From positions 159,540-223,539 of the forward strand of contig NZ_JOEQ01000024.1 of the NCBI RefSeq assembly GCF_000721075.1: DNA of 64,000 nucleotides. Direction: 5' to 3'. The translations under genes and the position numbers were made by a program. Below the pieces are notes generated by a model. It was not told the origin of the DNA. It did no database searches and worked only from the letters and a program-made list of their open reading frames with translations. Shown piece after piece: positions 1 to 8,275 of the stretch (position 1 is its first letter; each line of letters begins with the position of its first letter). The stretch is from Streptosporangium amethystogenes. GTDB lineage: Bacteria; Actinomycetota; Actinomycetes; Streptosporangiales; Streptosporangiaceae.

Positions 1-453
1 CTCGCCGTAGGTGCCGCCCGGTACCTGGAAGCCACTCAGGGCCAGGGGCAGGAACAGGATGAGCAGGAAGATCAGCAGCGCGGGCAGGCCGCGGAAGATC
101 TCGATGTAGGCGATCGCGATCCACCGATAGGGCCGCACCGACGACATCCGCATCAATGCGAACAGCAGACCGAGCAGGAAGGCGAAGAAGAACCCACCGA
201 CCGAGTAGATGATGGTGTTCTTCAGCGCGATCGTGAACAGCTCTGGAAGCGTCTTCTCCGCGACGTCGAGCCTGGCGAAGTTCTTTCCGAGCTCGCCCCA
301 CTCGATGGTCAGGGCCAGGAAGACGGCCACGGCCGCCAGTACGACGTACTGGACGGCCCGGCTGATCTGCTGTCTCTTACGGGGACTGAGCCCACTCCCG
401 GCGGGGGCGTCCCCGCCGGGAGTGGGCTCGGTCGTCGTTGGCTGGTCCGTCAT
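1..453 (-). CDS. polar amino acid ABC transporter permease (partial, cut by window edge)
   Basis: Membrane channel subunit of a polar amino acid ABC importer of the HisM/GlnP family. The window edge removes its 3' part; 151 codons are visible from the ATG at 453. Residues 1-30 are a Pro/Thr/Gly-rich cytoplasmic leader, helix 1 spans about 33-50, and the conserved permease fold begins near residue 78 with a second helix and the IEIFRGLPALLI segment typical of the family. It starts 3 nt after the stop of the upstream binding-protein gene, so the two form one leftward operon and serve one transporter. The substrate cannot be read from this part; glutamine or glutamate is likely from the partner. 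The family call is firm. Confidence 0.88.
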   Translation of the reverse strand, partial: MTDQPTTTEPTPGGDAPAGSGLSPRKRQQISRAVQYVVLAAVAVFLALTIEWGELGKNFARLDVAEKTLPELFTIALKNTIIYSVGGFFFAFLLGLLFALMRMSSVRPYRWIAIAYIEIFRGLPALLIFLLILFLPLALSGFQVPGGTYGE

Positions 454-456
454 CGG

Positions 457-1320
457 TTAGCCGAGCTCCCCGGGCTTCTTACCGAACCACTTGACGAAGA
501 TCTGCTCGTAGGTGCCGTCCGCCTTGGCCTCGGTGATCGCGTCGTTGATCGCCTTGAGCAGGATCGGGTCGGCGCCCTTCTTCAGGCCGACGCCGTACTG
601 CTCGCCGGTGTCGAGGCTGGCGACCAGCTCGAACTTCTCCGCGATCTCGGGCTTCTTCAGCCAGGTCAGGACGACGGGAAGGTCCTGGACGATCACGTCG
701 ACCTGGCCGGACTGCAGACCGAGCAGTTCCTTGGGAGAGTCGGCGAACTCCTTCGGGTCCAGGCCCTTGCCCTTGACATAGTCGAGGCCCGTGGTCGAGG
801 CCTGGGCGCCGAGCTTGAGGCCCTTGGCCTTGACCTCGTCAAGGGACGCCGCGCCGGCCCCCTTCTTGGCCAGCAGTGCCTGCGTGGCGTCGAAGTAGGG
901 CTCGGAGAAGTCGATGTTGGCCTTGCGCTCCTCGGTGATCGTCATACCGGCGGCGGCCACGTCACACTTGCCCGCCGCCATCGCCGCACCGCTCTTGATG
1001 ACGGCGAAGTCGATGTCGACGATCTCCTGCGTCAGGCCGAGCTTCTTGGCCGCCAGGTCGACGATGTCGACGTCGAAGCCGACGACCTTGTCGCCCTCCT
1101 TGAACTGGAAGGGCTCGTAGGGCAGGTTGGTGCAGGTGGTCAGCTTGCCTGGGGTGATCACCTGCGGGCCGGCCGCGGCCGCGGGAGCGCTTGCCGAGGC
1201 ACCATCGCTCGGGCTCGCGCTGGTGGTCTCGCCACCACCGCAGGCCGCAAGGCCGAGCGCACCGGCGACGACCATGGCGCCCACCGTGAACGCACGACGG
1301 GAAACAAAACTTAGGCCCAC
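457..1320 (-). CDS. polar amino acid ABC transporter substrate-binding lipoprotein
   Basis: Extracellular solute-binding lipoprotein (SBP_bac_3/GlnH-like) that captures a polar amino acid and delivers it to the adjacent permease. I start it at GTG 1320, because AAGGAGG lies five bases upstream, rather than at the in-frame ATG 57 bases further out. The resulting 287-residue protein has a basic N-terminus, a hydrophobic stretch and the lipobox LAAC with the lipidated Cys at residue 27. Family landmarks include LPYEPFQFKEGDKVVGFDVD and FDATQALLAKK in the binding lobes. An Ala/Ser/Pro linker follows the lipobox. Glutamine/glutamate-type specificity is inferred from family resemblance only. Inverted GTGCAG elements lie upstream. 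Confidence 0.9.
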   Translation of the reverse strand: MGLSFVSRRAFTVGAMVVAGALGLAACGGGETTSASPSDGASASAPAAAAGPQVITPGKLTTCTNLPYEPFQFKEGDKVVGFDVDIVDLAAKKLGLTQEIVDIDFAVIKSGAAMAAGKCDVAAAGMTITEERKANIDFSEPYFDATQALLAKKGAGAASLDEVKAKGLKLGAQASTTGLDYVKGKGLDPKEFADSPKELLGLQSGQVDVIVQDLPVVLTWLKKPEIAEKFELVASLDTGEQYGVGLKKGADPILLKAINDAITEAKADGTYEQIFVKWFGKKPGELG

Positions 1321-1363
1321 AAAGGCCTCCTTACGGTCAAATGTCGCTTCTTTTATGGATACC

Positions 1364-1405
1364 TCAGTGCAGGTCATGCTCCATCACCTGCACAATCGTG
1401 CAGAT
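1364..1405. promoter_or_regulatory. cluster of GTGCAG/CTGCAC inverted elements upstream of the amino acid SBP gene
   Basis: The octamer GTGCAGGT (1367-1374) is repeated inverted as ACCTGCAC (1386-1393), and a further GTGCAG follows at 1398-1403, facing CTGCAC across four bases. The cluster lies 45-85 bases upstream of the GTG start of the leftward binding-protein gene, a sensible place for an operator. The regulator is unknown, and the leader could also fold into a stem-loop. Confidence 0.35.
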
Positions 1406-1549
1406 CACCGGTATGACACAATTCGGACAACAACCGTGTCAGGAGCCCCCCCATCCACACCCTGCTCCCACCGCGGACCGGGATACGAGCACTTGCAGGA
1501 TCGTCGACACCGGCCGGGCCGGTCGTTGAACTTCGGGGTCCGACTCGGC

Positions 1550-1555
1550 TACGTT
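1550..1555 (+). promoter_or_regulatory. -10 box (TACGTT) of a predicted leaderless transcript
   Basis: TACGTT fits the actinobacterial TANNNT -10 pattern and ends seven bases before GTG 1563, so transcription would begin at or next to the start codon. No Shine-Dalgarno sequence precedes that GTG. No clear -35 hexamer is visible. Confidence 0.5.
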
Positions 1556-1562
1556 GCCCGAT

Positions 1563-2117
1563 GTGCGCGCCCCCCTGATCCTGTTCGCCGGTGTCGCTCT
1601 CACCGTCACCGTCCTGTCCGGCTGCACCGCGGAAAGACCGGCCGTGTCCGCCTCCGCCTCCACCACCCCCACCTACGAACTCCCGCCGCGCCCGGTACGA
1701 CCGGGCGAGAGCCCCATCAGGGCCGCGCCGGTGACCGACGGCGACACCCGGTTCCAGGTGATCGGCCTGCAGAAGGGCCTGAGCGGCTTCTTCGGCAGCC
1801 ACGCCGAGTGGCAGGCCAAGGGCCAGTACGTGGTCGTACGGATTCTCGTGGAGAACCCCGGGCGCACCAACTCACGCTTCGACGCCAAGCGGCAGCGGCT
1901 CATCACCGCCGACGGCACCGGCCACACGATCGACAAGTTCGCGCAGGCCATCAAGCGCCAGCCGGACACGCTCCCGCTCGGCGCCCAGGTCAGAATCGAA
2001 ATGGACCTGTGGTACGACATCCCCGCCGAGGCGAAGGTCGCCGCGATCAGACTGTTCGGCGACCCGCCCCTCGGCGTGGGGGGCACCACCGACGGCGTGC
2101 AGGTGCCACTGTCCTGA
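1563..2117 (+). CDS. DUF4352-type lipoprotein of unknown function
   Basis: A 184-residue predicted lipoprotein. The start at GTG 1563 gives a short basic N-terminus, a hydrophobic segment and the lipobox LSGC with the lipidated Cys at residue 21; an in-frame TTG nine bases earlier is possible. A Ser/Thr/Pro-rich linker leads to a beta-sandwich-like region with the segment KGQYVVVRILVENPGR, which recalls DUF4352/telokin-type extracellular domains that often bind partners or ligands at the cell surface. It is a single gene between two leftward transport operons, separated from livF by a strong two-way terminator. Function is not known; the lipoprotein call is firm and the DUF4352 assignment moderate. 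Confidence 0.72.
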   Translation: MRAPLILFAGVALTVTVLSGCTAERPAVSASASTTPTYELPPRPVRPGESPIRAAPVTDGDTRFQVIGLQKGLSGFFGSHAEWQAKGQYVVVRILVENPGRTNSRFDAKRQRLITADGTGHTIDKFAQAIKRQPDTLPLGAQVRIEMDLWYDIPAEAKVAAIRLFGDPPLGVGGTTDGVQVPLS

Positions 2118-2132
2118 GCCTCCCCGACATGA

Positions 2133-2168
2133 GGTGGGCCCGCCGCGCGTCGGCGCGGCGGGCCCACC
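2133..2168. terminator. bidirectional terminator hairpin
   Basis: A perfect 16-bp GC-rich stem (2133-2148 with 2153-2168) closed by the tetraloop GTCG. It sits between the convergent lipoprotein gene and livF, so it can serve both strands. There is no clear T-tract, as is common in actinobacteria. Confidence 0.8.
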
Positions 2169-2187
2169 CTGCCGTGAAAGGCACCGC

Positions 2188-2961
2188 TCAGGCCGGCTCC
2201 TCCGGCGCGGAGGCGGAGCCGGGAGCACCCGCCGCCTCCTCGACCAGGTCGTGTGCCACTCCGCCGCCCAGATAGGCGGCCTGCACGGCCGGGTCGTTGA
2301 GCAGCTCGTCGGCGGGCGCGCTCTTGACCACCTTCCCGGTCTCCAGGACGTAGGCGCGGTGGGCCAGTTTCAGCGCCTGCTGGGCGTTCTGTTCCACCAG
2401 CAGCACCGTGGTGCCCCGGCGGTTGATCTCCTCGATGATCGAGAAGATCTGCTGCACGATCAGCGGCGCCAGACCCATCGACGGCTCGTCCAGCAGGAGC
2501 AGCTTGGGCTTGGCCATCAGCGCGCGGCCGATGGCGAGCATCTGCTGCTCACCTCCGGACATCGTGCCGCCCATCTGGGTCCTGCGCTCCTTCAGGCGGG
2601 GGAAGAGCTCGTAGACCTCTTCCAGGTCGGCGCTGAAATCACCCGAGCGGGTGTAGGCGCCCATGAGCAGGTTGTCCTGCACCGTCATGCCCGGGAACAC
2701 GCCCCGGCCCTCGGGCGCCTGCCCCAGACCCGCGACGACCCGCTGGTGGCCGGGCATCTTGCTGATGTCGTTGCCGTCGAAGGTGATGTTCCCCGACGAC
2801 AGCGGGCGCAGGCCCGAGATCGTCTTCAGGGTGGTGGTCTTGCCCGCCCCGTTCGCCCCGATGAGCGTGACGATCTCGCCCTCGTTCACCTCGACCGAGA
2901 TGCCCTTGAGCGCCTCGATCTTGCCGTAGTGGACATGGATGTCCTTGACCTCAAGAAGCAT
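2188..2961 (-). CDS. livF: branched-chain amino acid ABC transporter ATP-binding protein LivF
   Basis: One of two cytoplasmic ATPases driving the branched-chain amino acid importer; 257 residues, the usual LivF length. The start at ATG 2961 begins MLLEVKDIHVHYGK and has GGGAG about eight bases upstream; a longer upstream reading frame is antisense-like sequence within livG. Walker A is GANGAGKTT, the signature is MSGGEQQMLAIGRAL (normal for LivF) and Walker B is LLLLDEPSMGL. The gene overlaps the end of livG by 11 bases, so it is probably translationally coupled as the last gene of livKHMGF. The C-terminus is acidic and Ala/Pro-rich. The call is secure. Confidence 0.95.
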   Translation of the reverse strand: MLLEVKDIHVHYGKIEALKGISVEVNEGEIVTLIGANGAGKTTTLKTISGLRPLSSGNITFDGNDISKMPGHQRVVAGLGQAPEGRGVFPGMTVQDNLLMGAYTRSGDFSADLEEVYELFPRLKERRTQMGGTMSGGEQQMLAIGRALMAKPKLLLLDEPSMGLAPLIVQQIFSIIEEINRRGTTVLLVEQNAQQALKLAHRAYVLETGKVVKSAPADELLNDPAVQAAYLGGGVAHDLVEEAAGAPGSASAPEEPA

Positions 2962-3784
2962 CGGCGGGAGCTCCCAAATACGCCTCGACGACCCGGGGGT
3001 CGGTCCGCACCTCGTCCGGCAGGCCATCGGCGATCTTCTGGCCGAAGTCCAGCACCGCGATGCGGTCACTGATGCCCATGATGAGGCTCATGTCATGCTC
3101 GATGATCAGAATCGTCCGCCCGGCGTCGCGGATGTCCCGGATCAGCTGCTGCAACGCCACCTTCTCCGCCGGGTTCATTCCGGCGGCGGGCTCGTCCAGC
3201 AGCAGTAGCTTCGGGTTGGTCGCCAGGGCGCGGGCGATCTCCAGACGGCGCTGGTCACCGTAGGGCAGGTTCTTGGCGTGGTCCTGCGCGCGGTGCGAGA
3301 TGCCGACGAAGTCGAGCAGCTCCATCGCCAGCGCGCGCCCGTCGCGCTCGGCTTTGCGGTGCCAGGGAAGCCCCAGCGCCACGCTGACCATGCCCGACCT
3401 GTGGTGCGCGTCCGCGCCCACCATGACGTTCTCGATGGCCGTCATGTTGTGGAACAGACGGATGTTCTGGAACGTGCGGGCGATACCCCGCTTTGTGATC
3501 TTGAAGCGCTTGACGCCGCTGATCTTCTCGTCCAGGAAGCGGACCTCGCCTTCGGTCGGCTGGTAGACCCCGGTCACCACGTTGAAGACCGTGGTCTTGC
3601 CGGCGCCGTTCGGACCGATGAGCGCGAAGATCTCCCCTTCCTTGATGGTCAGGTCGACCTCGCGCAGCGCCGTGACACCGCCGAACCGCATCACGAGGCT
3701 CCGCAGCTCCAACATGGTGCGGCCGCTCCGCTCCGCCTGTGCCACCTCCGAGGTCACAGTGGCCGGATTCACCTCGGCGCTCAC
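2951..3784 (-). CDS. livG: branched-chain amino acid ABC transporter ATP-binding protein LivG
   Basis: Second ATPase of the Liv importer, 277 residues. GTG 3784 overlaps the stop of livM in a GTGA arrangement, which fixes the start and suggests coupled translation. About 23 extra residues precede the conserved MLELRSLVMRFGG start of the ABC domain. Walker A is GPNGAGKTT, the signature is the LivG-type variant LPYGDQRRLEIARAL instead of LSGGQ, and Walker B is LLLLDEPAAGMNP. It pairs with LivF to form the ATPase heterodimer that contacts LivH and LivM. The variant signature is normal for this subfamily. Confidence 0.95.
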   Translation of the reverse strand: MSAEVNPATVTSEVAQAERSGRTMLELRSLVMRFGGVTALREVDLTIKEGEIFALIGPNGAGKTTVFNVVTGVYQPTEGEVRFLDEKISGVKRFKITKRGIARTFQNIRLFHNMTAIENVMVGADAHHRSGMVSVALGLPWHRKAERDGRALAMELLDFVGISHRAQDHAKNLPYGDQRRLEIARALATNPKLLLLDEPAAGMNPAEKVALQQLIRDIRDAGRTILIIEHDMSLIMGISDRIAVLDFGQKIADGLPDEVRTDPRVVEAYLGAPADAS

Positions 3785-4950
3785 TTGGAAGCCACCTCCT
3801 CAACCTGCGAATCGGGCCCGGGAACCTCGGCCCCGAGCGTACCCATCCCGCCTGTTCCCTCCTGCAACTCCGCCTTGCGTTGACGCGACGGCAGCAGTCC
3901 CTCCGGACGGAAGATCATCAGCGCCACCAGCACCGCGCCGAAGATCAGCATGCGGTACTCCTGCAGACCACGGAACCGCTCGGGCAGCCAGGCCACCAGG
4001 AAGGCGCCCAACATGACACCCGGCAGGTTGCCCGAACCACCCATGACCACCGCGGCCAGGATCGTCGCCGACAGCAGGAACTGGAAGTCGTTCGGGTTGA
4101 TCGAGATGGACTTCGCCGCCCACAGCACGCCCATCGCGCCACCGATGGAGGCACCGATCGCGAAGGCGAGCAACTTGAAGCGGAACGTCGGCACGCCCAT
4201 GACCTCGGCCGCGTCCTCATCCTCACGGATCGCCGCCCAGGCACGTCCGACCCGGCTCTTCTCCCAGCGCTTCACCAGGATGATCACGATGACGGCCAGC
4301 GCGACCAGCAGGTAGTAGTAGGGGTGCGTGTTCAAGTTGCCGTACTTGAAGGGATCCACCCCGAACACCTCGGAGAAGTTCACCCCGAAGAGACTGAAGT
4401 CCTCGATGCTCGGCGGGTGCGGAATGCCGCGGATGCCGTTCGGGCCACCGATCTCGTCGGTGTTGCGGGCGGTGATACGAATGATCTCACCGAAGCCCAG
4501 CGTGACGATCGCCAGATAGTCACCGCGCAACCGCAGCGTCGGAGCGCCCAGCGTGAGACCCGACAGGGCACAGATCCCGATGCCGACCACCAGGATGAGC
4601 CAGAAGTTCCAGCCCAGCCGGGTGCCGATCAGCGCCATCGCGTAACCGCCCACCGCGTAGAACGCGACGAAACCCAGGTCGAGCAGACCCGCCTGACCGA
4701 CCACCACGTTCAGGCCGATCGCCAGGACCACGTACGTCCCGATCGGGAAGAACAGGATGGTCGCCCAGTCGGTGTAGGGCGACATGATAGGGGCGAGACT
4801 CTCCGAGGGCAGTAGCAGCGCCCCGACGATCAGGAGCACGTACAGCACCCAACGCTGCCAGCCGGGAGTGCTCAGCCAGCGATCGTGCACGGCGTCGCCG
4901 AAGCGGCCAAGACCATCGCGGAAACCTGCCAGGGGATTCTTCTGGTTCAT
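3781..4950 (-). CDS. livM: branched-chain amino acid ABC transporter permease LivM
   Basis: Integral membrane permease of the Liv importer, 389 residues, which is long for LivM because of N- and C-terminal extensions. It begins at ATG 4950, overlapping the livH stop as ATGA, and ends in a GTGA overlap with livG. Several hydrophobic helices are evident from about residue 34. The central region carries the LivM-type segment LRLRGDYLAIVTLGFGEIIR, followed by the segment RVGRAWAAIREDEDAAEVMG that couples to the ATPases. The C-terminal 30 residues (Glu/Gly/Pro-rich, ending EEVASK) are cytoplasmic and not conserved. Confidence 0.95.
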   Translation of the reverse strand: MNQKNPLAGFRDGLGRFGDAVHDRWLSTPGWQRWVLYVLLIVGALLLPSESLAPIMSPYTDWATILFFPIGTYVVLAIGLNVVVGQAGLLDLGFVAFYAVGGYAMALIGTRLGWNFWLILVVGIGICALSGLTLGAPTLRLRGDYLAIVTLGFGEIIRITARNTDEIGGPNGIRGIPHPPSIEDFSLFGVNFSEVFGVDPFKYGNLNTHPYYYLLVALAVIVIILVKRWEKSRVGRAWAAIREDEDAAEVMGVPTFRFKLLAFAIGASIGGAMGVLWAAKSISINPNDFQFLLSATILAAVVMGGSGNLPGVMLGAFLVAWLPERFRGLQEYRMLIFGAVLVALMIFRPEGLLPSRQRKAELQEGTGGMGTLGAEVPGPDSQVEEVASK

Positions 4951-5915
4951 GCGCGCGCCTGCTGGAGTGATTCACCGAGGATTCCGGTGGGGCGGAACAT
5001 CAGGACCAAGACGAGGATGGTGAAGGAGATCACGTGCTTCCAGTCGGACCCGAAGAAGATGGCTCCGTAGTTCTCCACCAGCCCCAGCGTGATTCCACCT
5101 ACCAGGGCGCCACGCAGGTTGCCGATGCCACCCAGGACCGCCGCGGTGAACGCCTTGATACCGAAGAGGAATCCGACAAAGTAGTGCGTGTTCTCGTACG
5201 AGATCAGATAGAGGGCACCCGCCACACCGGCCATGCCGCCGCCGATGAGGAAGGTCATCCGGACGATCCTGTTGATGTCGACGCCCATCAGCACGGCCGC
5301 CTCGGGGTTCTGCGCGGTGGCGCGAATACCCCGGCCGATCTTCGAGCGGTTCACCAGGGCGTCCAGCGCGATCATCATGCCGATCGCCGCGAGGATAACG
5401 AATATCTGGTCGATCCGGACGGGGTGCCCGAAGATCGAGAAAAGCTCGCTCCGCTCCATCAGCCGGGGCAGAGCCATCTGGATACGCCCCTGCTCCGGAC
5501 GGTTGAAGACCTCCGGGATCACCAGGAGCGCGAACAGCTCCTGAAGGAAGATCGAGGCGCCGATGGCCGAGATCAGCGCCGCCAGCCGGGACGCGCCGCG
5601 CTTGCGCAGCGGCCGGTAGGCGATCCGCTCCAGCGCGATCGCGGTACCCGCCGAGGCGAGCATGCCGGCCAGGATCATCGCCACCACGACACCGACCAGC
5701 GCGATGCCGGTGAGCGGAGAGTTGATACCGAACACGAACGGCACCAGCATCGCACCGAACGTACCGATCATGAAAACTTCTGAATGCGCGAAGTTGATCA
5801 GCCGCAGCACGCCGTACACCATGGTGTAGCCGAGCGCGATCAGGGCGTAGATCGAGCCGAAGGCCAGGCCGTCGATCGTCGCCGGCCAGAACTGATTGAT
5901 GAAGTCATTGAGCAC
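4947..5915 (-). CDS. livH: branched-chain amino acid ABC transporter permease LivH
   Basis: The other permease of the importer, 322 residues and hydrophobic throughout. GTG 5915 is the apparent start (protein begins LNDFINQFWPATIDGLAFGS after the initiator); only weak purine enrichment precedes it. Family landmarks are the SIYALIALGYTMVYGVLRL segment near the N-terminus and the cytoplasmic coupling motif KIGRGIRATAQNPEAAVLMG. The gene ends in an ATGA overlap with livM. It is separated from livK by 158 bases containing a strong stem-loop, so livHMGF is probably expressed below livK. Confidence 0.95.
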   Translation of the reverse strand: MLNDFINQFWPATIDGLAFGSIYALIALGYTMVYGVLRLINFAHSEVFMIGTFGAMLVPFVFGINSPLTGIALVGVVVAMILAGMLASAGTAIALERIAYRPLRKRGASRLAALISAIGASIFLQELFALLVIPEVFNRPEQGRIQMALPRLMERSELFSIFGHPVRIDQIFVILAAIGMMIALDALVNRSKIGRGIRATAQNPEAAVLMGVDINRIVRMTFLIGGGMAGVAGALYLISYENTHYFVGFLFGIKAFTAAVLGGIGNLRGALVGGITLGLVENYGAIFFGSDWKHVISFTILVLVLMFRPTGILGESLQQARA

Positions 5916-6001
5916 TAGGGTTTACCACTTCTAGCGGGGGTCGCCTGCACTTCCGGGTAGCACACCGCCTCCAGCAGAACCTCGTGGACTCTCTGGAAGT
6001 A

Positions 6002-6042
6002 CGTGAGAAGCGGGAACGCACTGCGCGTTCCCGCTCCTCACG
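6002..6042 (-). terminator. stem-loop between livK and livH (partial terminator / mRNA stabiliser)
   Basis: An 11-bp perfect stem (6009-6019 with 6025-6035, loop ACTGC) extended, after one mismatch, by six more pairs (6002-6007 with 6037-6042). It follows the livK stop by about 30 bases inside the operon. In binding-protein operons such structures commonly protect the upstream mRNA or stop part of the transcription, giving more binding protein than membrane subunits; that role is inferred here. Confidence 0.7.
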
Positions 6043-6073
6043 CGCCGACTACCTAATCTCCTTCAGCGCCGGA

Positions 6074-7276
6074 CTAACCCAGCTTGGCCTCGTTGGCCTT
6101 GCCCAGCAGGCCGATCGCGCCATCCTTGACCTGGTAGATGTAGATGTCCTTCGCCGAGACCTCACCGTTGGCCTCGAACTTGACCTGCTTGGAGACACCC
6201 GCGAAGTCCACCGTGGCGATGAACTCGTTGATCTTCTCGGCCGTGGTGTTGCCCGCCTTGATCGCCTCGACGAAGACCGTCGCGGCGTCGTAACCCTCGG
6301 CCGCGTAGATGGCCGGGTCCGCGCTGTAGGCGGCCTTGTAGGAGTCGGCGAACGCCTTCACCTTGGCGTCGGTCACATCCGGGGTCGCGATGTAGCACGG
6401 GCAACCGACCAGCGCGCCCTCGGCGTTCGCGGCACCGGCGCCGTCGATCAGACCCTTGTCCAGCGAACCGTCACCGGACAGGAACTTCGCGTCCTTGACA
6501 CCCTTGTCGCGGAGCTGCTTGAGCAGGTTGCCGCCCGCGGCGTAGTAACCACCAAAGAAGATCGCGTCAGGCTTGGCGGCCGCGACCTTGTTCACCACCG
6601 AGGAGAAGTCGCTCTCGGTCGGGTCAAGCGAGTCGGTCGTCAGCTTCACGCTCTTGGCCTCAAGCGCGCTCTTGACCGCGTCGGCCAGCGGCTTGCCGTA
6701 CTCGGACTTGTCGTCGATGACGAAAACGTGCTTCGCGGCGAGACCCGTCGCGATGAAGTCACCGATACCGGGACCCTGAACGTTGTCACTCGGCAGCACG
6801 CGGTGCCAGTACTTCCAGCCGTTCGCCGACAGCGCGGCGTTGGTGGCGGACGCCGAGACGCTCGGCAGCTTCGCCTCCTCCAGCACCGGCGCCACCTGGG
6901 CGGACTCACCGGAGAACGCGGGACCGATCAGACCGACGATCTTGTCGGTCTTGATAGCCTGCTGGGCCAGGGCGACCGCCTTCGACGGGTCCGCCTGGCT
7001 GTCGTACTCGACCAGCTCGATCTTCACAGCCGGGTTGGTCTTGTTGTACTCGTTGATGACGAGCTTCGCACCGTTCCGGGGGGGAATCACGATGCCGGCA
7101 TTGGCACCGGTCAGGTCCCCCATGAAGCCGAGCTTGATGGTACCGGGGGCGGCAGCACTGGAGCCACCCTCAGCCGGCGTGGCTTCCGTACCACCGTCAC
7201 CGCAGGCAGCGAGACCGAGGGTGAGCGCCACACCGGCGGCAAGCACTCCACCGAGGCGTGCAGTCTTAGGCCGCAA
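6074..7276 (-). CDS. livK: branched-chain amino acid ABC transporter substrate-binding lipoprotein LivK
   Basis: Extracellular leucine/isoleucine/valine-type binding lipoprotein (Peripla_BP_6), 400 residues. The start is TTG 7276 with AAAGGAAGG just upstream. The signal peptide ends in the lipobox LAAC with Cys25, followed by a Gly/Ser/Ala linker. Two periplasmic-binding lobes follow, beginning IKLGFMGDLTGANAG and including KIVGLIGPAFSGES. Distances to the next genes and the intervening hairpin suggest it is the promoter-proximal, most highly expressed gene of livKHMGF. Branched-chain specificity is inferred from the LivHMGF partners; related systems also take other aliphatic amino acids or amides. 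Confidence 0.93.
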   Translation of the reverse strand: MRPKTARLGGVLAAGVALTLGLAACGDGGTEATPAEGGSSAAAPGTIKLGFMGDLTGANAGIVIPPRNGAKLVINEYNKTNPAVKIELVEYDSQADPSKAVALAQQAIKTDKIVGLIGPAFSGESAQVAPVLEEAKLPSVSASATNAALSANGWKYWHRVLPSDNVQGPGIGDFIATGLAAKHVFVIDDKSEYGKPLADAVKSALEAKSVKLTTDSLDPTESDFSSVVNKVAAAKPDAIFFGGYYAAGGNLLKQLRDKGVKDAKFLSGDGSLDKGLIDGAGAANAEGALVGCPCYIATPDVTDAKVKAFADSYKAAYSADPAIYAAEGYDAATVFVEAIKAGNTTAEKINEFIATVDFAGVSKQVKFEANGEVSAKDIYIYQVKDGAIGLLGKANEAKLG

Positions 7277-7584
7277 GGTTGCCTTCCTTTCGCCCGTTCC
7301 CTCGTCAGGACCGGGTTCACAGATGCCCTTCCCTGGCGGGTGGCCAGGGGGTTGTGTCGGTTAGTACAGCCAGCCGATGTCACGGGTCGATACAGGACGG
7401 CCCGCCGTTACCGTTTCTTTATAACACCGATCCTTTTCGGCTATCAGCCGCAAAAGCCGTGGTCACTGGCAACCTCGCCACCCCCACGGCCATCGCCCCG
7501 GCCCTCAGACAAGCCCACATCGCCTCCCCCGCGAGCCACACCCCCGACAGGCACAGGCTTCCAGAAACAGGCGGAGAGTCCGAT
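7277..7584. promoter_or_regulatory. intergenic region holding the liv operon promoter
   Basis: 308 bases without a credible gene. An AT-rich TTATAAAG (7417-7424, leftward strand) stands out from the GC-rich surroundings and is the best promoter candidate for livKHMGF, about 140 bases upstream of the livK start. No clear hairpin follows the pdtaR stop at 7585. Confidence 0.35.
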
Positions 7585-8199
7585 TCAGGGCTCCTCCGCC
7601 CCCATCTCGGCGCCGCCCCCACCCCGGTCCGCGTCCGCGACCACGAGCTGCGCGACCTGCCGCATACTCAGCCTGCGATCCATCGACGCCTTCTGAATCC
7701 ACCGGAACGACTGCGGCTCACTCCACCCGTGCCGCTCCATCAGCAGACCCTTCGCCCGCTCCACCAGCTTGCGCGTCTCCAACCGCTCGGAGAGCGTCCC
7801 GACCTCCCGCTCCAGCGCGGCGATCTCCTGGTGCCTGCTGACCGCCATCTCGATCGCCGGCACCAGATCCGACTTCGTGAACGGCTTCACCAGGTACGCC
7901 ATCGCACCGGCGTCCCTCGCCCGCTCCACCAGGTCACGCTGCGAGAAGGCCGTGAGAATGAGACACGGCGCGATCCGCTGCGACACGATCTGCTCGGCCG
8001 CCGAGATCCCGTCCAGGATGGGCATCTTCACATCCAGGATCACCAGGTCGGGCCGCTGCTCCATCGCCAGCTTGACCGCCGACTCCCCGTCCCCGGCCTC
8101 CGCGACGACCTCGTATCCTTCTTCCTCTAGCATCTCCTTGAGGTCGAGACGGATCAGTGCTTCATCTTCCGCGATCACCACTCGCCGCTGCGTACTCAC
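7585..8199 (-). CDS. pdtaR: PdtaR-like response regulator with ANTAR RNA-binding output domain
   Basis: Cytoplasmic response regulator, 204 residues from GTG 8199. The receiver domain has the acidic pair near the start (AEDEALIRLD), the phosphoacceptor Asp in DLVILDVKMPILDG (residue 56) and the switch Lys in AYLVKPF. The C-terminal third is an ANTAR domain (LVERAKGLLMERHGWSEPQS), a fold that binds dual hexaloop hairpins in nascent RNA and prevents termination. It matches the PdtaR group that pairs with PdtaS-type kinases; no kinase gene is in the window. A -10 box seven bases upstream of the GTG and no Shine-Dalgarno sequence suggest a leaderless mRNA. TTG 8205 is an alternative start. Confidence 0.92.
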   Translation of the reverse strand: MSTQRRVVIAEDEALIRLDLKEMLEEEGYEVVAEAGDGESAVKLAMEQRPDLVILDVKMPILDGISAAEQIVSQRIAPCLILTAFSQRDLVERARDAGAMAYLVKPFTKSDLVPAIEMAVSRHQEIAALEREVGTLSERLETRKLVERAKGLLMERHGWSEPQSFRWIQKASMDRRLSMRQVAQLVVADADRGGGGAEMGAEEP

Positions 8200-8206
8200 G
8201 AGCAAG

Positions 8207-8212
8207 AGAGTA
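8207..8212 (-). promoter_or_regulatory. -10 box (TACTCT) of a predicted leaderless pdtaR transcript
   Basis: Leftward TACTCT ends seven bases before GTG 8199. No Shine-Dalgarno sequence precedes the GTG and no convincing -35 hexamer is visible. Confidence 0.5.
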
Positions 8213-8275
8213 CCGACGTCCGCTAGATTGGGACCACGCGAGTTGCCGAGAGCGATCTACTTCTAGGTAAGCTCT

